Below the pieces are notes generated by a model. The model saw only the letters and a program-made list of their open reading frames with translations, did no database searches and was not told the origin of the DNA. 64,000 nt of DNA from CAYNSB01 sp964399625 (GTDB lineage Bacteria; Planctomycetota; Phycisphaerae; Phycisphaerales; UBA1924): NCBI GenBank assembly GCA_964399625.1, contig CAYNSB010000008.1, forward strand, positions 24,152-88,151, read 5' to 3'. The position numbers and the translations under genes are program-made. Below are positions 16,902 to 26,659 of the stretch, piece by piece; the stretch's first letter is position 1; each line of letters opens with the position of its first letter.

Positions 16902-17104
16902 GGTAATTCTCCTTCGCGTTCGTGGGTGGAGGCCCGACGGCCGGGACAATGTACATCCGATGGACGGTTGTCCGCGAACACGGTTCGAGCGCTCAAGGCC
17001 CCGTTACAGGCCGGTGACACCCGCCCGGCGAACACGCTCGGCAAAGCCCGCGCCCCGAGCCATCGCAGGGTCTACCCCCGCACAGCCGATACAGTTGCAC
17101 ACGC

Positions 17105-20100
17105 ATGTCGCTGCTGCCCGTTCTTGATTCGTCCGCACTCCGTTCGCCCCCGCCACGAGCGCCGCTGAGCGAGCTGGAGCGACGCGTCATCTCGCGCGAC
17201 CTGGCGAACGCGATCGAGGGCGAGGTCCGCTTCTCCCTCCACGATCGCATGCTGTACGCGACGGACGCCTCGCTCTACCAGGTCGAGCCGCTGGGCGTCC
17301 TCATTCCCGCCAGCATCGAGGACGCCGTCCGTGCCGCGGGCTTCTGCGCCGACCGCGAACTGCCGATCCTGCCTCGCGGCGGTGGCACAAGCCTCGCCGG
17401 CCAGTGCACGAACCGTGCGATCGTCATCGACTTCTCGCCCAACTGCCGAGCCCTCCGGGCCCTGGACGCCAACGCCCGATCCTGCGACGTCGAGCCCGGG
17501 ATCACCGTCGACGACCTCAACGATGAGCTGGCGCGCCGAGGAGCCGGGCTGTTCTTCGCGCCCGATCCCGCGACGAGCCGCCAGTGCAACATCGGCGGCT
17601 GCATCGGGAACAACGCCGCCGGTGGCCGCTCGGTGGTCTACGGGCGCACGAGCGAGAGCGTCCTCGCGATCGACGCGGGGCTCGTCTCGCACGCAGCATC
17701 GGGGATCACGCGTACGCGCCTCGAAAGGGGCGCGGCGTCGCACGATCCATTCCTCCGCGACCTGACGATGCGCATCGCCAAGGTCGTGCAGCAGAACGAA
17801 CGACTGATCCGCGAACGCTTCCCCAAGACCATCCGCCGCAACGCCGGCTACGGGCTGGACATGGTCCTCGCCCAGATGGACGCCGCCGGCCCCCGCGCCG
17901 ATGCGGACGAGATTCTCAATTCCATCAATCTCGCGTCGCTCCTGTGCGGCAGCGAGGGAACGCTCGCCCTCACCCTCGGCGCAACGCTCAGGCTCCACCC
18001 AGTTCCAAAGGCCAAGGGCCTCGCGGTCATCGGCTTCGCCTCCCTCGACGAGGCGATCGCCTGCGTGCCCGCGATTCTCACCACGGGCCCCTCCGCCGTG
18101 GAGATGCTCGACGACACGATCATCAACCTTGCCCGGGCCAACGCCGAGTACCGTGCGTACGTCGAGCTCATGCCCGCGCCCACGGCCGGCACGCTCGCCG
18201 CGATCCTCTACGTCGAGTACTTCGCCTTCGCGGCAGAGAATGCGAGCAATCCCGCCGACGAACTGCGCCAGAAGTTCGCATCGCTCCGCGCCATCGTGAC
18301 GCGATCCGCGCCGACCGCAAAGATGAGCGAGTACACCGACGCGCGCTCCATGCTCCAGGCGTGGAAACTGCGCAAGGCCGGCGAGCCGCTGCTCCACGGC
18401 ATGCCCGGCGAGCGCAAGCCGCTCACGTTCGTGGAGGACAACGCGGTGCCCGTGGAGCGCCTCTCGGAGTTCGTGACGCGATTCCGCCAGATCGTCAGGA
18501 ATAAGGGCACGGACGCCGCGTTCTGGGCCCACGCGTCGGTCGGCGTTCTGCACGTGCGTCCGTTCCTGTCCATTCGCGACGAACGCGACCGCGCGATCCT
18601 CCAGGAGATCGCCGTGGAAGTCGCGGACCTCGCCCGCTCACTGGGCGGCGTGATGTCCGGCGAGCACGGCGACGGCAGGGTCCGCGGACCATTGCTCGAG
18701 CGTTTCTACGGGCCGGAGCTCATGCGCGCCTTCCGCGAGGTCAAGGCGATCTTCGATCCACGAAACCTGCTCAACCCCGGCAACATCGTCGACCCGGGCC
18801 CCGTCGCGAGCATCGTGGAGACCGTCCGCGTCAAGCCCGAAGCAGCGTTCGTCGACACGCCCCAGACACCCACGTACTTCGACTACGAGGATCAGCACGG
18901 CTTCCGCGGCGCCGTCGAGATGTGCAACGGCGCGGGCGTCTGCCGCAAGAAGTCCGGCGGCACCATGTGCCCCTCGTACATGGGCACGCTCGACGAGCGA
19001 CACTCCACGCGCGGTCGCGGCAACGCCCTGCGCCTGGCGATCACTGGGCAGATCGGGCGCGATTCGTCAGGACAGGGCGATCGCCCCGCGATCGACGGAC
19101 CCGCATGGAGCGACCCCGCCACCATCCAGACCCTGGACCTGTGTCTCTCGTGCAAAGCGTGCAAGAGCGAATGCCCCAGCAACGTGGACATCGCGCGTCT
19201 CAAGGCCGAGTACACCGCCCAGCGCTACCGCGAGGCCGGGCGTGCGCCCCTCAAGGCCCGCGTCTTTGGGCACGTGCGAACCCTGAATCGCCTGGGCTCG
19301 CTCCTCCCGGGCGTGGCCAACTGGATCAACCGCCAATGGCCGACGCGCGTCGTCCTCAACCGTGCGCTGGGCCTCGCGTCGCGCCGATCGCTCCCGGAGT
19401 TCGCCCGCCCGCTGGATCGTGCATTCCGTGAACTCCCGCGAGCGCACGCTTCGAGCACGGTCCGCTCGGAACGCCCCGTCGTCGCCCTGTACATGGACTG
19501 CTTCACGGGCTACAACGAGCCCCGCATCGGGCTCGCGAGCAAGCGCGTGCTCGAAAGACTCGGGTACGACGTGCGCCTCGTGAATCCCGGCTGCTGCGGC
19601 CGCGCGATGATCTCCACCGGACTGCTCGAAGACGCCATCGAAACGGCCGACGCGACGCTCGAGAAACTCCGCCGCGAGATCCTCGACCCCCGCGTCCGCG
19701 CGATCGTGGTGTGCGAGCCGTCATGCCTCTCCGCCTGGAAGGACGATTGGCTGCAACTGAAGCTCCGCACGCCGATGGACCTGCGCCGGAAACTCGCCTC
19801 CAAGAGCTTCCTGCCCGAGGAATTCGTCGAGCGGTTCTGGAATGAGCACCCCCTTTGCCCGGATGCGGCCGCGATCAAGCACGCCGCGACCGGGAGCGGG
19901 CACGTGCTCCTGCACGGGCATTGCCATCAAAAGGCGCTGTGGGGCGTCGAGTCCTCGGCCGCGTTGCTCCGCCGATTCGTGGGCGATCGCCTGCGCGTTC
20001 TCGATACCGGCTGCTGCGGCATGGCCGGCTCGTTCGGCTTCGACGCAAAGAAGTTCGATCTCTCGATGAAGATCGCGGATCTATCGCTGCTGCCGGCCGT

Positions 20101-20230
20101 TCGCGGCGCGCCGCAAGGCGCCGTGCTCGTTGCCCCCGGCACGTCCTGCCGCCACCAGGTCCTCGATGGCGCCGACTCGCACGCCCTGCACCCCATCGAG
20201 CTCGTGGATCAGATCATGTCGGCCCGCTGA
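17105..20230 (+). CDS. YdiJ-type FAD and Fe-S dehydrogenase of 2-hydroxy acids
   Basis: This 1041-residue fusion has three parts. An FAD-binding PCMH domain carries LPRGGGTSLAGQ and GGCIGNNAAGGRS. An FAD-oxidase C-terminal domain contains GEHGDGRVRGPLLERFYG. An iron-sulfur section has CNGAGVCRKKSGGTMCPSY (from about 606) and CLSCKACKSECPSN (from about 679), followed by two CCG cysteine-rich modules, NPGCCGRAM and DTGCCGMAG. This is the architecture of E. coli YdiJ and single-chain glycolate or D-lactate oxidases. Substrates are probably D-2-hydroxy acids such as D-lactate or D-2-hydroxyglutarate, with electrons passed to a carrier. No lactate permease or regulator lies beside it. Confidence 0.92.
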   Translation: MSLLPVLDSSALRSPPPRAPLSELERRVISRDLANAIEGEVRFSLHDRMLYATDASLYQVEPLGVLIPASIEDAVRAAGFCADRELPILPRGGGTSLAGQCTNRAIVIDFSPNCRALRALDANARSCDVEPGITVDDLNDELARRGAGLFFAPDPATSRQCNIGGCIGNNAAGGRSVVYGRTSESVLAIDAGLVSHAASGITRTRLERGAASHDPFLRDLTMRIAKVVQQNERLIRERFPKTIRRNAGYGLDMVLAQMDAAGPRADADEILNSINLASLLCGSEGTLALTLGATLRLHPVPKAKGLAVIGFASLDEAIACVPAILTTGPSAVEMLDDTIINLARANAEYRAYVELMPAPTAGTLAAILYVEYFAFAAENASNPADELRQKFASLRAIVTRSAPTAKMSEYTDARSMLQAWKLRKAGEPLLHGMPGERKPLTFVEDNAVPVERLSEFVTRFRQIVRNKGTDAAFWAHASVGVLHVRPFLSIRDERDRAILQEIAVEVADLARSLGGVMSGEHGDGRVRGPLLERFYGPELMRAFREVKAIFDPRNLLNPGNIVDPGPVASIVETVRVKPEAAFVDTPQTPTYFDYEDQHGFRGAVEMCNGAGVCRKKSGGTMCPSYMGTLDERHSTRGRGNALRLAITGQIGRDSSGQGDRPAIDGPAWSDPATIQTLDLCLSCKACKSECPSNVDIARLKAEYTAQRYREAGRAPLKARVFGHVRTLNRLGSLLPGVANWINRQWPTRVVLNRALGLASRRSLPEFARPLDRAFRELPRAHASSTVRSERPVVALYMDCFTGYNEPRIGLASKRVLERLGYDVRLVNPGCCGRAMISTGLLEDAIETADATLEKLRREILDPRVRAIVVCEPSCLSAWKDDWLQLKLRTPMDLRRKLASKSFLPEEFVERFWNEHPLCPDAAAIKHAATGSGHVLLHGHCHQKALWGVESSAALLRRFVGDRLRVLDTGCCGMAGSFGFDAKKFDLSMKIADLSLLPAVRGAPQGAVLVAPGTSCRHQVLDGADSHALHPIELVDQIMSAR

Positions 20231-20239
20231 ACAGGTGCG

Positions 20240-20482
20240 CTACGTCCGCTCCCGCGGGGCATCGTCCGCCTGCGTGCGAATCACCTGCTTCGACGTCGCG
20301 TCGTACGTGTACAACGTCCCCGTCTGCTCCGCGGGGCAGCACGTCTTGTGCGTCTGATCGCAATACGGCATCTTGTTCGAAAGCCCACACCCGCAGATCC
20401 AGATGGACTTGCCATCGGGAGGGAAGTCCTTGGGCTCGATCTTGTAAGGGACGGAGCGATCAATCCGGATCATGCGGGCCAT
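20240..20482 (-). CDS. CDGSH-type iron-sulfur protein
   Basis: This small protein of 80 residues has one CDGSH-like motif, ICGCGLSNKMPYCDQTH, that is C-x-C-x8-C-D-x-x-H, the three-Cys one-His ligand set of 2Fe-2S CDGSH proteins. The Gly-Ser of the name motif is replaced by Gln-Thr. A GAGGA site precedes the ATG. Two more cysteines (CCPAEQ) follow. It is probably a soluble redox or cluster-transfer protein. It converges with the FAD/Fe-S dehydrogenase gene and lies just downstream of, and on the same strand as, the MoxR gene. Confidence 0.87.
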   Translation of the reverse strand: MARMIRIDRSVPYKIEPKDFPPDGKSIWICGCGLSNKMPYCDQTHKTCCPAEQTGTLYTYDATSKQVIRTQADDAPRERT

Positions 20483-20534
20483 GGTGTGTCCTCGTGGCAG
20501 GGAGTTGGCGGGGAAACAGCCGCGTGCCGACCGC

Positions 20535-21464
20535 TCACGCCGGGCTGGGGATCGACTCCATGATCGACCGCAGCACGCGCGACGCCGAGTCCCCGTGCCC
20601 GTTGTGCGCGTAGCTCTTGGGAATCACGCGGTGCGCGCCCACCGCCAGCACGTTCCGCGTGATGTCCTCGGGCACCACATAGTCACGCCCGGCCAGCGCG
20701 GCCGTCGCCCGCGCCGCCTGCGCCAGCGCCAGCGAGCCCCGCGGAGACAAGCCAACCTGCAGTTCCGGAGAGGTGCGCGTCGCCCCGGCGATCGCGATGA
20801 TGTAGTCCACCAGCGAGCGCTCGATCCGCACCGCGTCCACTTGCCGCTGCAGCTCCAGCACGTCGTGCTTGTGCAGCACGGGCTCCAGCTGCGGCAGCGT
20901 GCTCGACGCGGGGCGAAGGTCCAGCACCCTCGCCTCCTCGCTCGCGCTGGGGTACCCGAGGCTGATCCGCATCAGGAACCGATCGAGCTGGTTCTCGGGA
21001 AGCAGGTACGTCCCCTCGAACTCGTACGGATTCTGCGTCGCGACGACCATGAACGGCTGCTCGAGCACGTGCACGCGCCCGTCGATCGAAACCGTCGCCT
21101 CGTTCATCGCCTCCAGCAACGCCGACTGCGTGCGTGGCGTGGTCCGGTTGATCTCATCCGCAAGGATGATGTTCGCGAAGATCGGCCCCCGCTTGAGCAC
21201 GAACTCGCCCGTGGCGCGATCCAGCACGCTCACGCCCAGAACATCGCTAGGCAGCATGTCGGGGGTGAGCTGCACGCGCGAGAACGAGCAATCGATGCTG
21301 CGGGCCACCGCCGTCGCCAGCACCGTCTTGCCCACCCCGGGAACGTCCTCGATCAGCACGTGCCCGCGGGCCAGCAGGCAGCACAGCACGCGGTCCACGG
21401 CCTCGGGATTGCCAAGGAACACTCGGGAGATGCTCTCACGCAGTCGGACAAAGGCAGGATTCAC
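20535..21464 (-). CDS. MoxR-family AAA+ ATPase
   Basis: The 309-residue protein has Walker A EDVPGVGKT, Walker B IILADEINRT, the sensor region VVATQNPYEFEGTYLLPENQLDRF and the lid GLSPRGSLAL, all diagnostic of MoxR ATPases. MoxR proteins act as chaperones, often with VWA-domain proteins. None is adjacent here; the nearest VWA gene is at 27.7 kb and belongs to another operon. The start is GTG 21464 with AAGGA 6 bases upstream. The ATG at 21665 would add a non-conserved 67 residues. The gene is divergent from the zinc-ribbon membrane protein. Confidence 0.92.
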   Translation of the reverse strand: MNPAFVRLRESISRVFLGNPEAVDRVLCCLLARGHVLIEDVPGVGKTVLATAVARSIDCSFSRVQLTPDMLPSDVLGVSVLDRATGEFVLKRGPIFANIILADEINRTTPRTQSALLEAMNEATVSIDGRVHVLEQPFMVVATQNPYEFEGTYLLPENQLDRFLMRISLGYPSASEEARVLDLRPASSTLPQLEPVLHKHDVLELQRQVDAVRIERSLVDYIIAIAGATRTSPELQVGLSPRGSLALAQAARATAALAGRDYVVPEDITRNVLAVGAHRVIPKSYAHNGHGDSASRVLRSIMESIPSPA

Positions 21465-21546
21465 AGGGCGTCCTTGCTGGGCATGGCGGGCGATCCGAAA
21501 GTCCGAGAGCCGAAGAGGGCCGATCGGCGCGGGATTCGATCGGCAG

Positions 21547-21552
21547 TATAGT
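21547..21552 (+). promoter_or_regulatory. Candidate -10 box before the zinc-ribbon membrane protein
   Basis: TATAGT lies in the 193-base gap between two divergent genes, 105 bases upstream of the ATG at 21658. No clear -35 is visible. It is the same hexamer seen before the SDR and TolC genes. Confidence 0.35.
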
Positions 21553-21657
21553 GTCCGCGATCGCACGTCCTTCCCCTGCCCATTCGCGTCCCGGGACGCG
21601 TCGGCTTCACGACCCGGGGCGGATTTCTCCAGCGATCGCGCGGAGGCTCTGGCGGAG

Positions 21658-22626
21658 ATGTCCACGGACCCCGAGACATCACCCTCTCTTCACCCGCCGG
21701 ACGTCCCGCCACGCGCCGCCGCGGACGTCGAGCGGGAACTCAAGGGCGATCTCCCCTGCGTCCGCTGCAGGTACAACCTGCGCGGGATCTCGGTCCGAGG
21801 AAACTGCCCCGAGTGCGGCACGCCGATCCGGGTCACCATCCTCGCGCGCGTCGATCCCTACGCCCCCGTGCTCCGCCCCATCACCCTGCCCCGGGCGACC
21901 GCCGCCGGCGTGCTCATCTGGTGCGGCGGCGCTGCAGCCGCGGCCCTCATCACGTGGATGCTCCGCATCGAGGACATCGTCCGCCACTCGGCGCCGTCCG
22001 AGATCGCCCAGCACCTCCCCCCGACGCACTCGCTCGCCTCGGCCAGCGTCTTTGCGATCCTCTGCTCGTGCGTGGGCGCGCTCGCCCTCGTGCGCCCCCA
22101 CGCCGGTCTGCCCGCACGAAACCGCGCCCTGGCCGTCGTCGGCGTGCTCGCCATCGCCGCCGTCGCCCTCGTGCACTCGTGCGTGCAGATCGATTTCGAC
22201 GAGTCGCACACCCGCCCGTACGCCGCGCTCGAAGTCCCGCTGATGGAACGCACGCTCTGGCGACTGGCCCAAGGCGCGCTCATCGCGATCGCCCTCGCGG
22301 CCCTCCGCCCCAACGCCAGGCTGCTCGCCGCACGCTCGCTGCTGCTCCGCCTGGGCAAGGTGGACCGCCAGACGATGCTCGCCATGCTCGGATCCCTGCT
22401 CATCGCGGGCGTCGGCGATGGGCTGCACCTGCTCGCGCGCCCGATGGGCGAGGGCACCACGGCCCAGGTCATGGGCATGATCGGCACCCTGCTTATCGCC
22501 GTGGGATCGATGCTCTTCACGATCGGCCTCTTCGGCACGCTGGTCGATTCCATCCGCGTCGCCTCGGCCGTCGCCCGCCCGCCGCTGGCCATCGGCACTC
22601 TGCTGGACAAGGATCGCCCGACGTGA
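21658..22626 (+). CDS. Polytopic membrane protein with N-terminal zinc ribbon
   Basis: The 322-residue protein has a zinc ribbon, CVRCRYNLRG and CPECG (C34, C37, C50, C53), followed by about six membrane segments. It is a larger relative in style of the protein at 3501-4022 and belongs to the planctomycete CxxC...CPECG membrane group of unknown function. A GGAG-rich stretch precedes the ATG. The stop overlaps the GTG of the next gene by 4 bases (GTGA), so the two are translationally coupled. Confidence 0.8.
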   Translation: MSTDPETSPSLHPPDVPPRAAADVERELKGDLPCVRCRYNLRGISVRGNCPECGTPIRVTILARVDPYAPVLRPITLPRATAAGVLIWCGGAAAAALITWMLRIEDIVRHSAPSEIAQHLPPTHSLASASVFAILCSCVGALALVRPHAGLPARNRALAVVGVLAIAAVALVHSCVQIDFDESHTRPYAALEVPLMERTLWRLAQGALIAIALAALRPNARLLAARSLLLRLGKVDRQTMLAMLGSLLIAGVGDGLHLLARPMGEGTTAQVMGMIGTLLIAVGSMLFTIGLFGTLVDSIRVASAVARPPLAIGTLLDKDRPT

Positions 22627-23078
22627 GCACGCCGTGGACCGACGAAGCGCGGGATCGGTTCGACCGCATCGTCGAGGATGCGATCGAAGGGCTGCCCCCG
22701 CACTACGCCGCCCTCCTCGACGAGATCTCCGTCGTCGTCCTTGACGAGCCAACGCCCCAGATGCTCCGCGACCTGGGCCTGGACCCCGCCCAACCGGGCA
22801 TCGCCGACGAACTGTGCGGCTTGCACACCGGAACCGCCATCACCGAGCGTTCCGTCGAGCACCACGCCGAACTGCCCACCCAGGTCCACCTCTTCCGGCG
22901 CGGCATCGTCGAACTCGCCGGCGGCTGGGAGCGCCGAACGATCACGGAGGACGGCCAAACCTTCCAGGTCGGCGGCGAAGAGGACATCTACGAAGAGATC
23001 CGTATCACGCTGCTCCACGAACTCGGCCACCATTTCGGACTTGACGAGGACGATTTGGGCAGACTCGGATACGACTGA
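22623..23078 (+). CDS. Zincin-like metallopeptidase family protein
   Basis: This protein of 151 residues contains ITLLHELGHHFGLDEDDL, an HExxH zinc-binding motif with a following Asp/Glu region, as in the small PF06262-type zincins. The N-terminal helix (DEARDRFDRIVEDAIEGLP) and VVVLDEPTPQ fit the same family. It starts at GTG 22623, overlapping the preceding stop by 4 bases. The family's substrate is not known; coupling to the zinc-ribbon membrane protein suggests a shared role. Confidence 0.85.
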   Translation: MSTPWTDEARDRFDRIVEDAIEGLPPHYAALLDEISVVVLDEPTPQMLRDLGLDPAQPGIADELCGLHTGTAITERSVEHHAELPTQVHLFRRGIVELAGGWERRTITEDGQTFQVGGEEDIYEEIRITLLHELGHHFGLDEDDLGRLGYD

Positions 23079-23090
23079 TTCGAAACCAGA

Positions 23091-23552
23091 TCATTTGCCA
23101 CCGCCGCAAAGAGCCGAGCGGATGTTGACTCGGCAAAACTCATCGTGATCTGCGGCCACGGTGCCCTTGACCACCAGTGGGTGAAAGGAATCCATCGGTT
23201 CTTGGCATGCGCTCGTGACGTCGAGCGAGTAATTTGGTTCCACTGCCGCCAGAATCCGCTCACGGTCCGTCGGCCAGCGCAAAGTGCCGAACTCGCTTGC
23301 ATAGCCATCGAAGCACTTTGAGTCGGTGGGGTAGGCGTGATGCTCCTGCCAATAGCGGATCGTCAGGTCCGTGACGATGTAGCACGCGTGAAGATTGGTC
23401 TCATGCTCCATGATCTGGCGATATGCCGAGCGCAGACCGGACACCAAGTAGATGCATCCAGCAATCACCGACAGCGCAAACGCCACGCAGCCGATGGTCA
23501 GCAGCCGGCGCCGCACCCGCCCGATTCGCGCCTTGTTATGCTCACGGGTCAT
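23091..23552 (-). CDS. Hypothetical single-TM protein
   Basis: The 153-residue protein has a basic N-terminus and one membrane segment at about 17-40. The ectodomain contains Cys residues (HACYIV, SKCFDGY, TSACQE, EFCRVN, ALCGGG) that could form disulfides. RYWQEHHAYPTDS recalls pseudopilin-like globular domains, but there is no prepilin signal. Base composition is lower in GC than the surroundings. No family was recognised. It is probably real because the frame, composition and membrane segment are consistent, but this is unproven. Confidence 0.5.
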   Translation of the reverse strand: MTREHNKARIGRVRRRLLTIGCVAFALSVIAGCIYLVSGLRSAYRQIMEHETNLHACYIVTDLTIRYWQEHHAYPTDSKCFDGYASEFGTLRWPTDRERILAAVEPNYSLDVTSACQEPMDSFHPLVVKGTVAADHDEFCRVNIRSALCGGGK

Positions 23553-23695
23553 GGTTGGGAACTACCATCCAAAGTCCACACACACCTCCATCGCAATTTC
23601 TTCTCCCGATTCGTGAAATCCACCTCTCGGTTCACCCAACGACCTCCCATCGGGGCCTCGGTCGGCCCCCGTTGTCCATTTGCAAGGAGTTCCGC

Positions 23696-25492
23696 ATGCG
23701 TCGTGCGTCGCGTCTGATCGGGTCGTTCGCAGCCGCCTCCCTCGCGGTCCTCCCCGCCCTCGCCCAGAACAAGATCGGAATGCTCGAGATCAAGGGCTCT
23801 CCCAAGGAGCGCCCGGCCGAACTCGCCTGGATGTTCGGCTCCTCCGAGCCCACGCTCCGCCAGCTTGTCGGCTCCATCAAGGACGCCGGCACCAACGACG
23901 AGCTCGGATCGATCATCATCCGCATCAAGGACGCCGAGCTGAACCGCACCCAGGTCGAGGAGCTGGGCCAGGCCATCACCCAGGCCCGCGCCAAGGGCAA
24001 GAAGGTCGCCGTCTTCGCCGAGAACATGGGCCCCACGGAGATCCTGCTCGGGTCCTACGCCGACCAGTCCCTCGTGCAGTCGGGCGGCTCCGTCATGCTG
24101 CCCGGCCTCTACATGGAGGAAATGTTCCTCGCCGACACGCTCTCGTGGATCGGCGTCAAGGCCGACATGGTCCAGATCGGCGACTACAAGGGCGCCAACG
24201 AGATGTTCGTCAACGCCAAGCCCTCCGAGCCCTGGAGCCAGAACCTCAACCAACTCCTCGACAGCCTCTACGCGAACATGCGCAAGGAGATCAAGTCCGG
24301 ACGCAAGCTCGACGACGCCCAGCTCGACGACGCCATGAAGGTCGCGTGGATGGCCGAGGCCGACGACGCGGTCAAGGCAAAGCTCGTGGACGCCGCCGTG
24401 GACCTGCCGCAGCTCGGGCAGACGGTCAGCGGCAGCAAGTCCCCCTCGTGGGAAACGCTCGACGCCTCGGGCAAGCCCGACTTCAAGATCGACGAGGGCA
24501 ACCCCTTCGCCGCGATGTCGCAGATGATGGGCATGTTCTCCAAGAAGCCGCCCACCAAGGCCAAGGGCCCGACCATCGCGATCCTCCACATCGACGGCGA
24601 GATCATCGACGGCGACAGCAAGCAGGGCGGATTCTCCGGCGGCACGAGCGTCGGCTCACGCACCATCCGCAACGCCATCGAGGACATCCGCGACCAGAAC
24701 CTCATCAAGGGCGTCGTCGTCCGCATCAACTCGCCCGGCGGCTCCGCCATCGCCAGCGAGATCATGTGGCAGGGCCTCCGCCGTCTCGCCGAGAAGAAGC
24801 CCGTCTGGGTCAGCGTCGGCAGCATGGCCGCCAGCGGCGGGTACTACCTCGCCGTCGCCGGGGACAAGATCTACGTCAATCCCTCCAGCATCGTCGGCTC
24901 CATCGGCGTCGTCGGCGGCAAGTTCTCCATGGCCGGGCTCTACGACAAGGTGAAGCTCCGCGTCACGCCGCACGCGCGCGGCCCGATGGCGGGCATGTTC
25001 AACTCCGCCGAGCCCTGGAACCCCGAGCAGCTCGACCTCGTCAAGAAGAAGATGAAGCAGACCTACGACCTCTTCACCAAGCGCGTCGCCGCCGGCCGAA
25101 AGGGCATCGACCTCTCGCAGACCGCCGAGGGCCGACTCTTCACGGGCGACAAGGCGATCTCCGTGAAAATGGCCGACAAGGTCGGCACGTTCGACGACGC
25201 GATCAAGGACCTCGCCAAGTCGCTCGACATGGAGGACTACGGCGTGATGGACTTCCCCGCGCCGCGCCCGCTGGGCGAGATCGTCGAGGAGATGTTCAAG
25301 GGCTTCGGCGCCGCCGCCCCGATCAGCGGAGCGATCAGGAGCAGCGCCGCGCCCGCCGAGCTCGTGGCAACCCTCCGCGCGATCGTGGGCGAGAAGAACT
25401 GGCCGACCGTTTCCCGCTCGCTCGACGCGATGATGGTGCTGCGCGATGAGCCCGTCGCGCTCACGCTGCCCAGCGCGCTGGTGATCCGGTAG
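23696..25492 (+). CDS. sppA: Signal peptide peptidase SppA (67K-type)
   Basis: This protein of 598 residues carries a signal sequence (1-23, ending PALAQ). It has the tandem ClpP-like arrangement of long SppA. The N-terminal half carries the probable catalytic Lys in GDYKGANE, and the C-terminal half the Ser in GSMAASGGYY, preceded by VVRINSPGGSA. These supply the Ser/Lys dyad. SppA cleaves leftover signal peptides in the membrane. AAGGAG (23684-23689) fixes the start 7 bases later. The usual N-terminal membrane anchor is replaced by a cleavable-looking signal, so the enzyme may be periplasmic. Confidence 0.9.
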   Translation: MRRASRLIGSFAAASLAVLPALAQNKIGMLEIKGSPKERPAELAWMFGSSEPTLRQLVGSIKDAGTNDELGSIIIRIKDAELNRTQVEELGQAITQARAKGKKVAVFAENMGPTEILLGSYADQSLVQSGGSVMLPGLYMEEMFLADTLSWIGVKADMVQIGDYKGANEMFVNAKPSEPWSQNLNQLLDSLYANMRKEIKSGRKLDDAQLDDAMKVAWMAEADDAVKAKLVDAAVDLPQLGQTVSGSKSPSWETLDASGKPDFKIDEGNPFAAMSQMMGMFSKKPPTKAKGPTIAILHIDGEIIDGDSKQGGFSGGTSVGSRTIRNAIEDIRDQNLIKGVVVRINSPGGSAIASEIMWQGLRRLAEKKPVWVSVGSMAASGGYYLAVAGDKIYVNPSSIVGSIGVVGGKFSMAGLYDKVKLRVTPHARGPMAGMFNSAEPWNPEQLDLVKKKMKQTYDLFTKRVAAGRKGIDLSQTAEGRLFTGDKAISVKMADKVGTFDDAIKDLAKSLDMEDYGVMDFPAPRPLGEIVEEMFKGFGAAAPISGAIRSSAAPAELVATLRAIVGEKNWPTVSRSLDAMMVLRDEPVALTLPSALVIR

Positions 25493-25515
25493 GAAGACGC
25501 GACGATCGGTGCTCC

Positions 25516-25938
25516 ATGAGTACGGAACCCCCATCACGCCCACGTCCGGCAACACTTCCGCCGGGTTTGTCGCCAGACTCTCTCACACAATACATCTATC
25601 GGCACTTTAGAGAATTGCTAACTGAGGAGGAACTGGCCGCTGAGCGCGTCAGGATTGGACGCGCGAAGCAATCGCGCTCGTCGGATCCAGGAGGAAGCGG
25701 TTCGCTTGAGTTTTTCAAGGTGCCAGAGGTCCAAGCCTTGTACCCAGAACTCATGCGCAGGATCGACGAGCACGGAATTGAGAGCGTGATGCGGACCGCA
25801 GCCGAGCGTGTGCTCCGCGACAATCCGTGGAAGAAGATTCTGAACACATGTATGAAATGCGGCTCGCTCTGCCGCACGCCAAGAGCACACCAGTGCTTTG
25901 CCTGCGGGTTTGATTGGCATCCGAGCGCGAACGAGTGA
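25516..25938 (+). CDS. Hypothetical protein with C-terminal zinc ribbon
   Basis: This 140-residue soluble protein has a C-terminal ribbon, CMKCG and CFACG about 16 residues apart, followed by FDWHPS. The N-terminal half is helical and charged (YRHFRELLTEEELAAERVRIG). Composition is lower in GC than SppA just upstream. Copy B of the palindromic repeat lies about 14 bases after its stop. The function is unknown. Confidence 0.6.
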   Translation: MSTEPPSRPRPATLPPGLSPDSLTQYIYRHFRELLTEEELAAERVRIGRAKQSRSSDPGGSGSLEFFKVPEVQALYPELMRRIDEHGIESVMRTAAERVLRDNPWKKILNTCMKCGSLCRTPRAHQCFACGFDWHPSANE

Positions 25939-25951
25939 TCCTGGGCCGCTA

Positions 25952-25990
25952 AGGGAGGGGTGCCCGGGGGAACCGCAGGTTCCCCGGCAT
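25952..25990. repeat. Dispersed palindromic repeat, copy B
   Basis: The same element as at 3512-3550 but inverted. Arms GGGGGAACC and GGTTCCCC surround a GCA loop, preceded by AAGGGAGGGG. One or two extra or missing bases distinguish the copies. It lies between convergent genes (the zinc-ribbon protein and frr) and reads in the same direction relative to its upstream zinc-ribbon gene as copy A does. Confidence 0.85.
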
Positions 25991-26013
25991 GAGGGGCCGT
26001 TCCAGATCTCGCC

Positions 26014-26577
26014 CTACAACTGCGTGATCTCCTTGGACTTCACCTCGATCAACTGATCCGACTCCTTCTCGAACTTCTTGAGAAGGTCATCGATCTCCGT
26101 CTTGAGCTGCTTGATCTCATCCTCCGACACGTGCCCGCCGCCCTTGAGCTGGTCGGCGTGCTTGTTCCCGTCGCGCCGCGCGTTCCGCAGCACGATCTTC
26201 GTGTCCTCCCCGAACTTCTTCGCCTTCGCCACAAGCTGCTGCCGCCGATCGCCCGACAGCGCCGGCACGTTGATCCGCAACTGCTTGCCCTCGGAGATCG
26301 GGTTGAACCCGAGCCCCGCGGCCTCGATCGCCTTCTTGATCTCCCCCAGCGCGCCCACGTCGAACGGTTTGATCAGCAATTGCGTCGGCTCGGGCACCGT
26401 GATCGACGCGAGGGACTTGATGTCCGACTGCGACCCGTAGTAATCCACCTTCACCATCTCAACCATCGCGGGCGAGGCCCGCCCCGTCCGCAGCCCCTTG
26501 AGCTCGTGCTTGAGGTGCTCGATGCCCTTGAGCATCGCCTCTTCCGTCTGAAGAAGGATCGTGTCCGGGTCGCTCAT
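26014..26577 (-). CDS. frr: Ribosome recycling factor
   Basis: This 187-residue protein splits post-termination ribosomes together with EF-G. LKGLRTGRASPAMVEMVKVDYYGS is the conserved N-terminal domain block, and ITVPEPTQLLIKPFD and RRDGNKHADQLK follow. Length matches the family (about 185). AGGAG lies about 8 bases before the ATG at 26577; an upstream in-frame ATG at 26625 adds non-conserved residues. It follows pyrH on the same strand, the common pyrH-frr order. Confidence 0.97.
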   Translation of the reverse strand: MSDPDTILLQTEEAMLKGIEHLKHELKGLRTGRASPAMVEMVKVDYYGSQSDIKSLASITVPEPTQLLIKPFDVGALGEIKKAIEAAGLGFNPISEGKQLRINVPALSGDRRQQLVAKAKKFGEDTKIVLRNARRDGNKHADQLKGGGHVSEDEIKQLKTEIDDLLKKFEKESDQLIEVKSKEITQL

Positions 26578-26659
26578 CGTCGTGCTCCTGACAGAGGCGG
26601 GCGAACTTCGGCCCGCGGGGGCCATTCTACCCGCCCCTTCCGCGCCGTTGGGCGTGCCC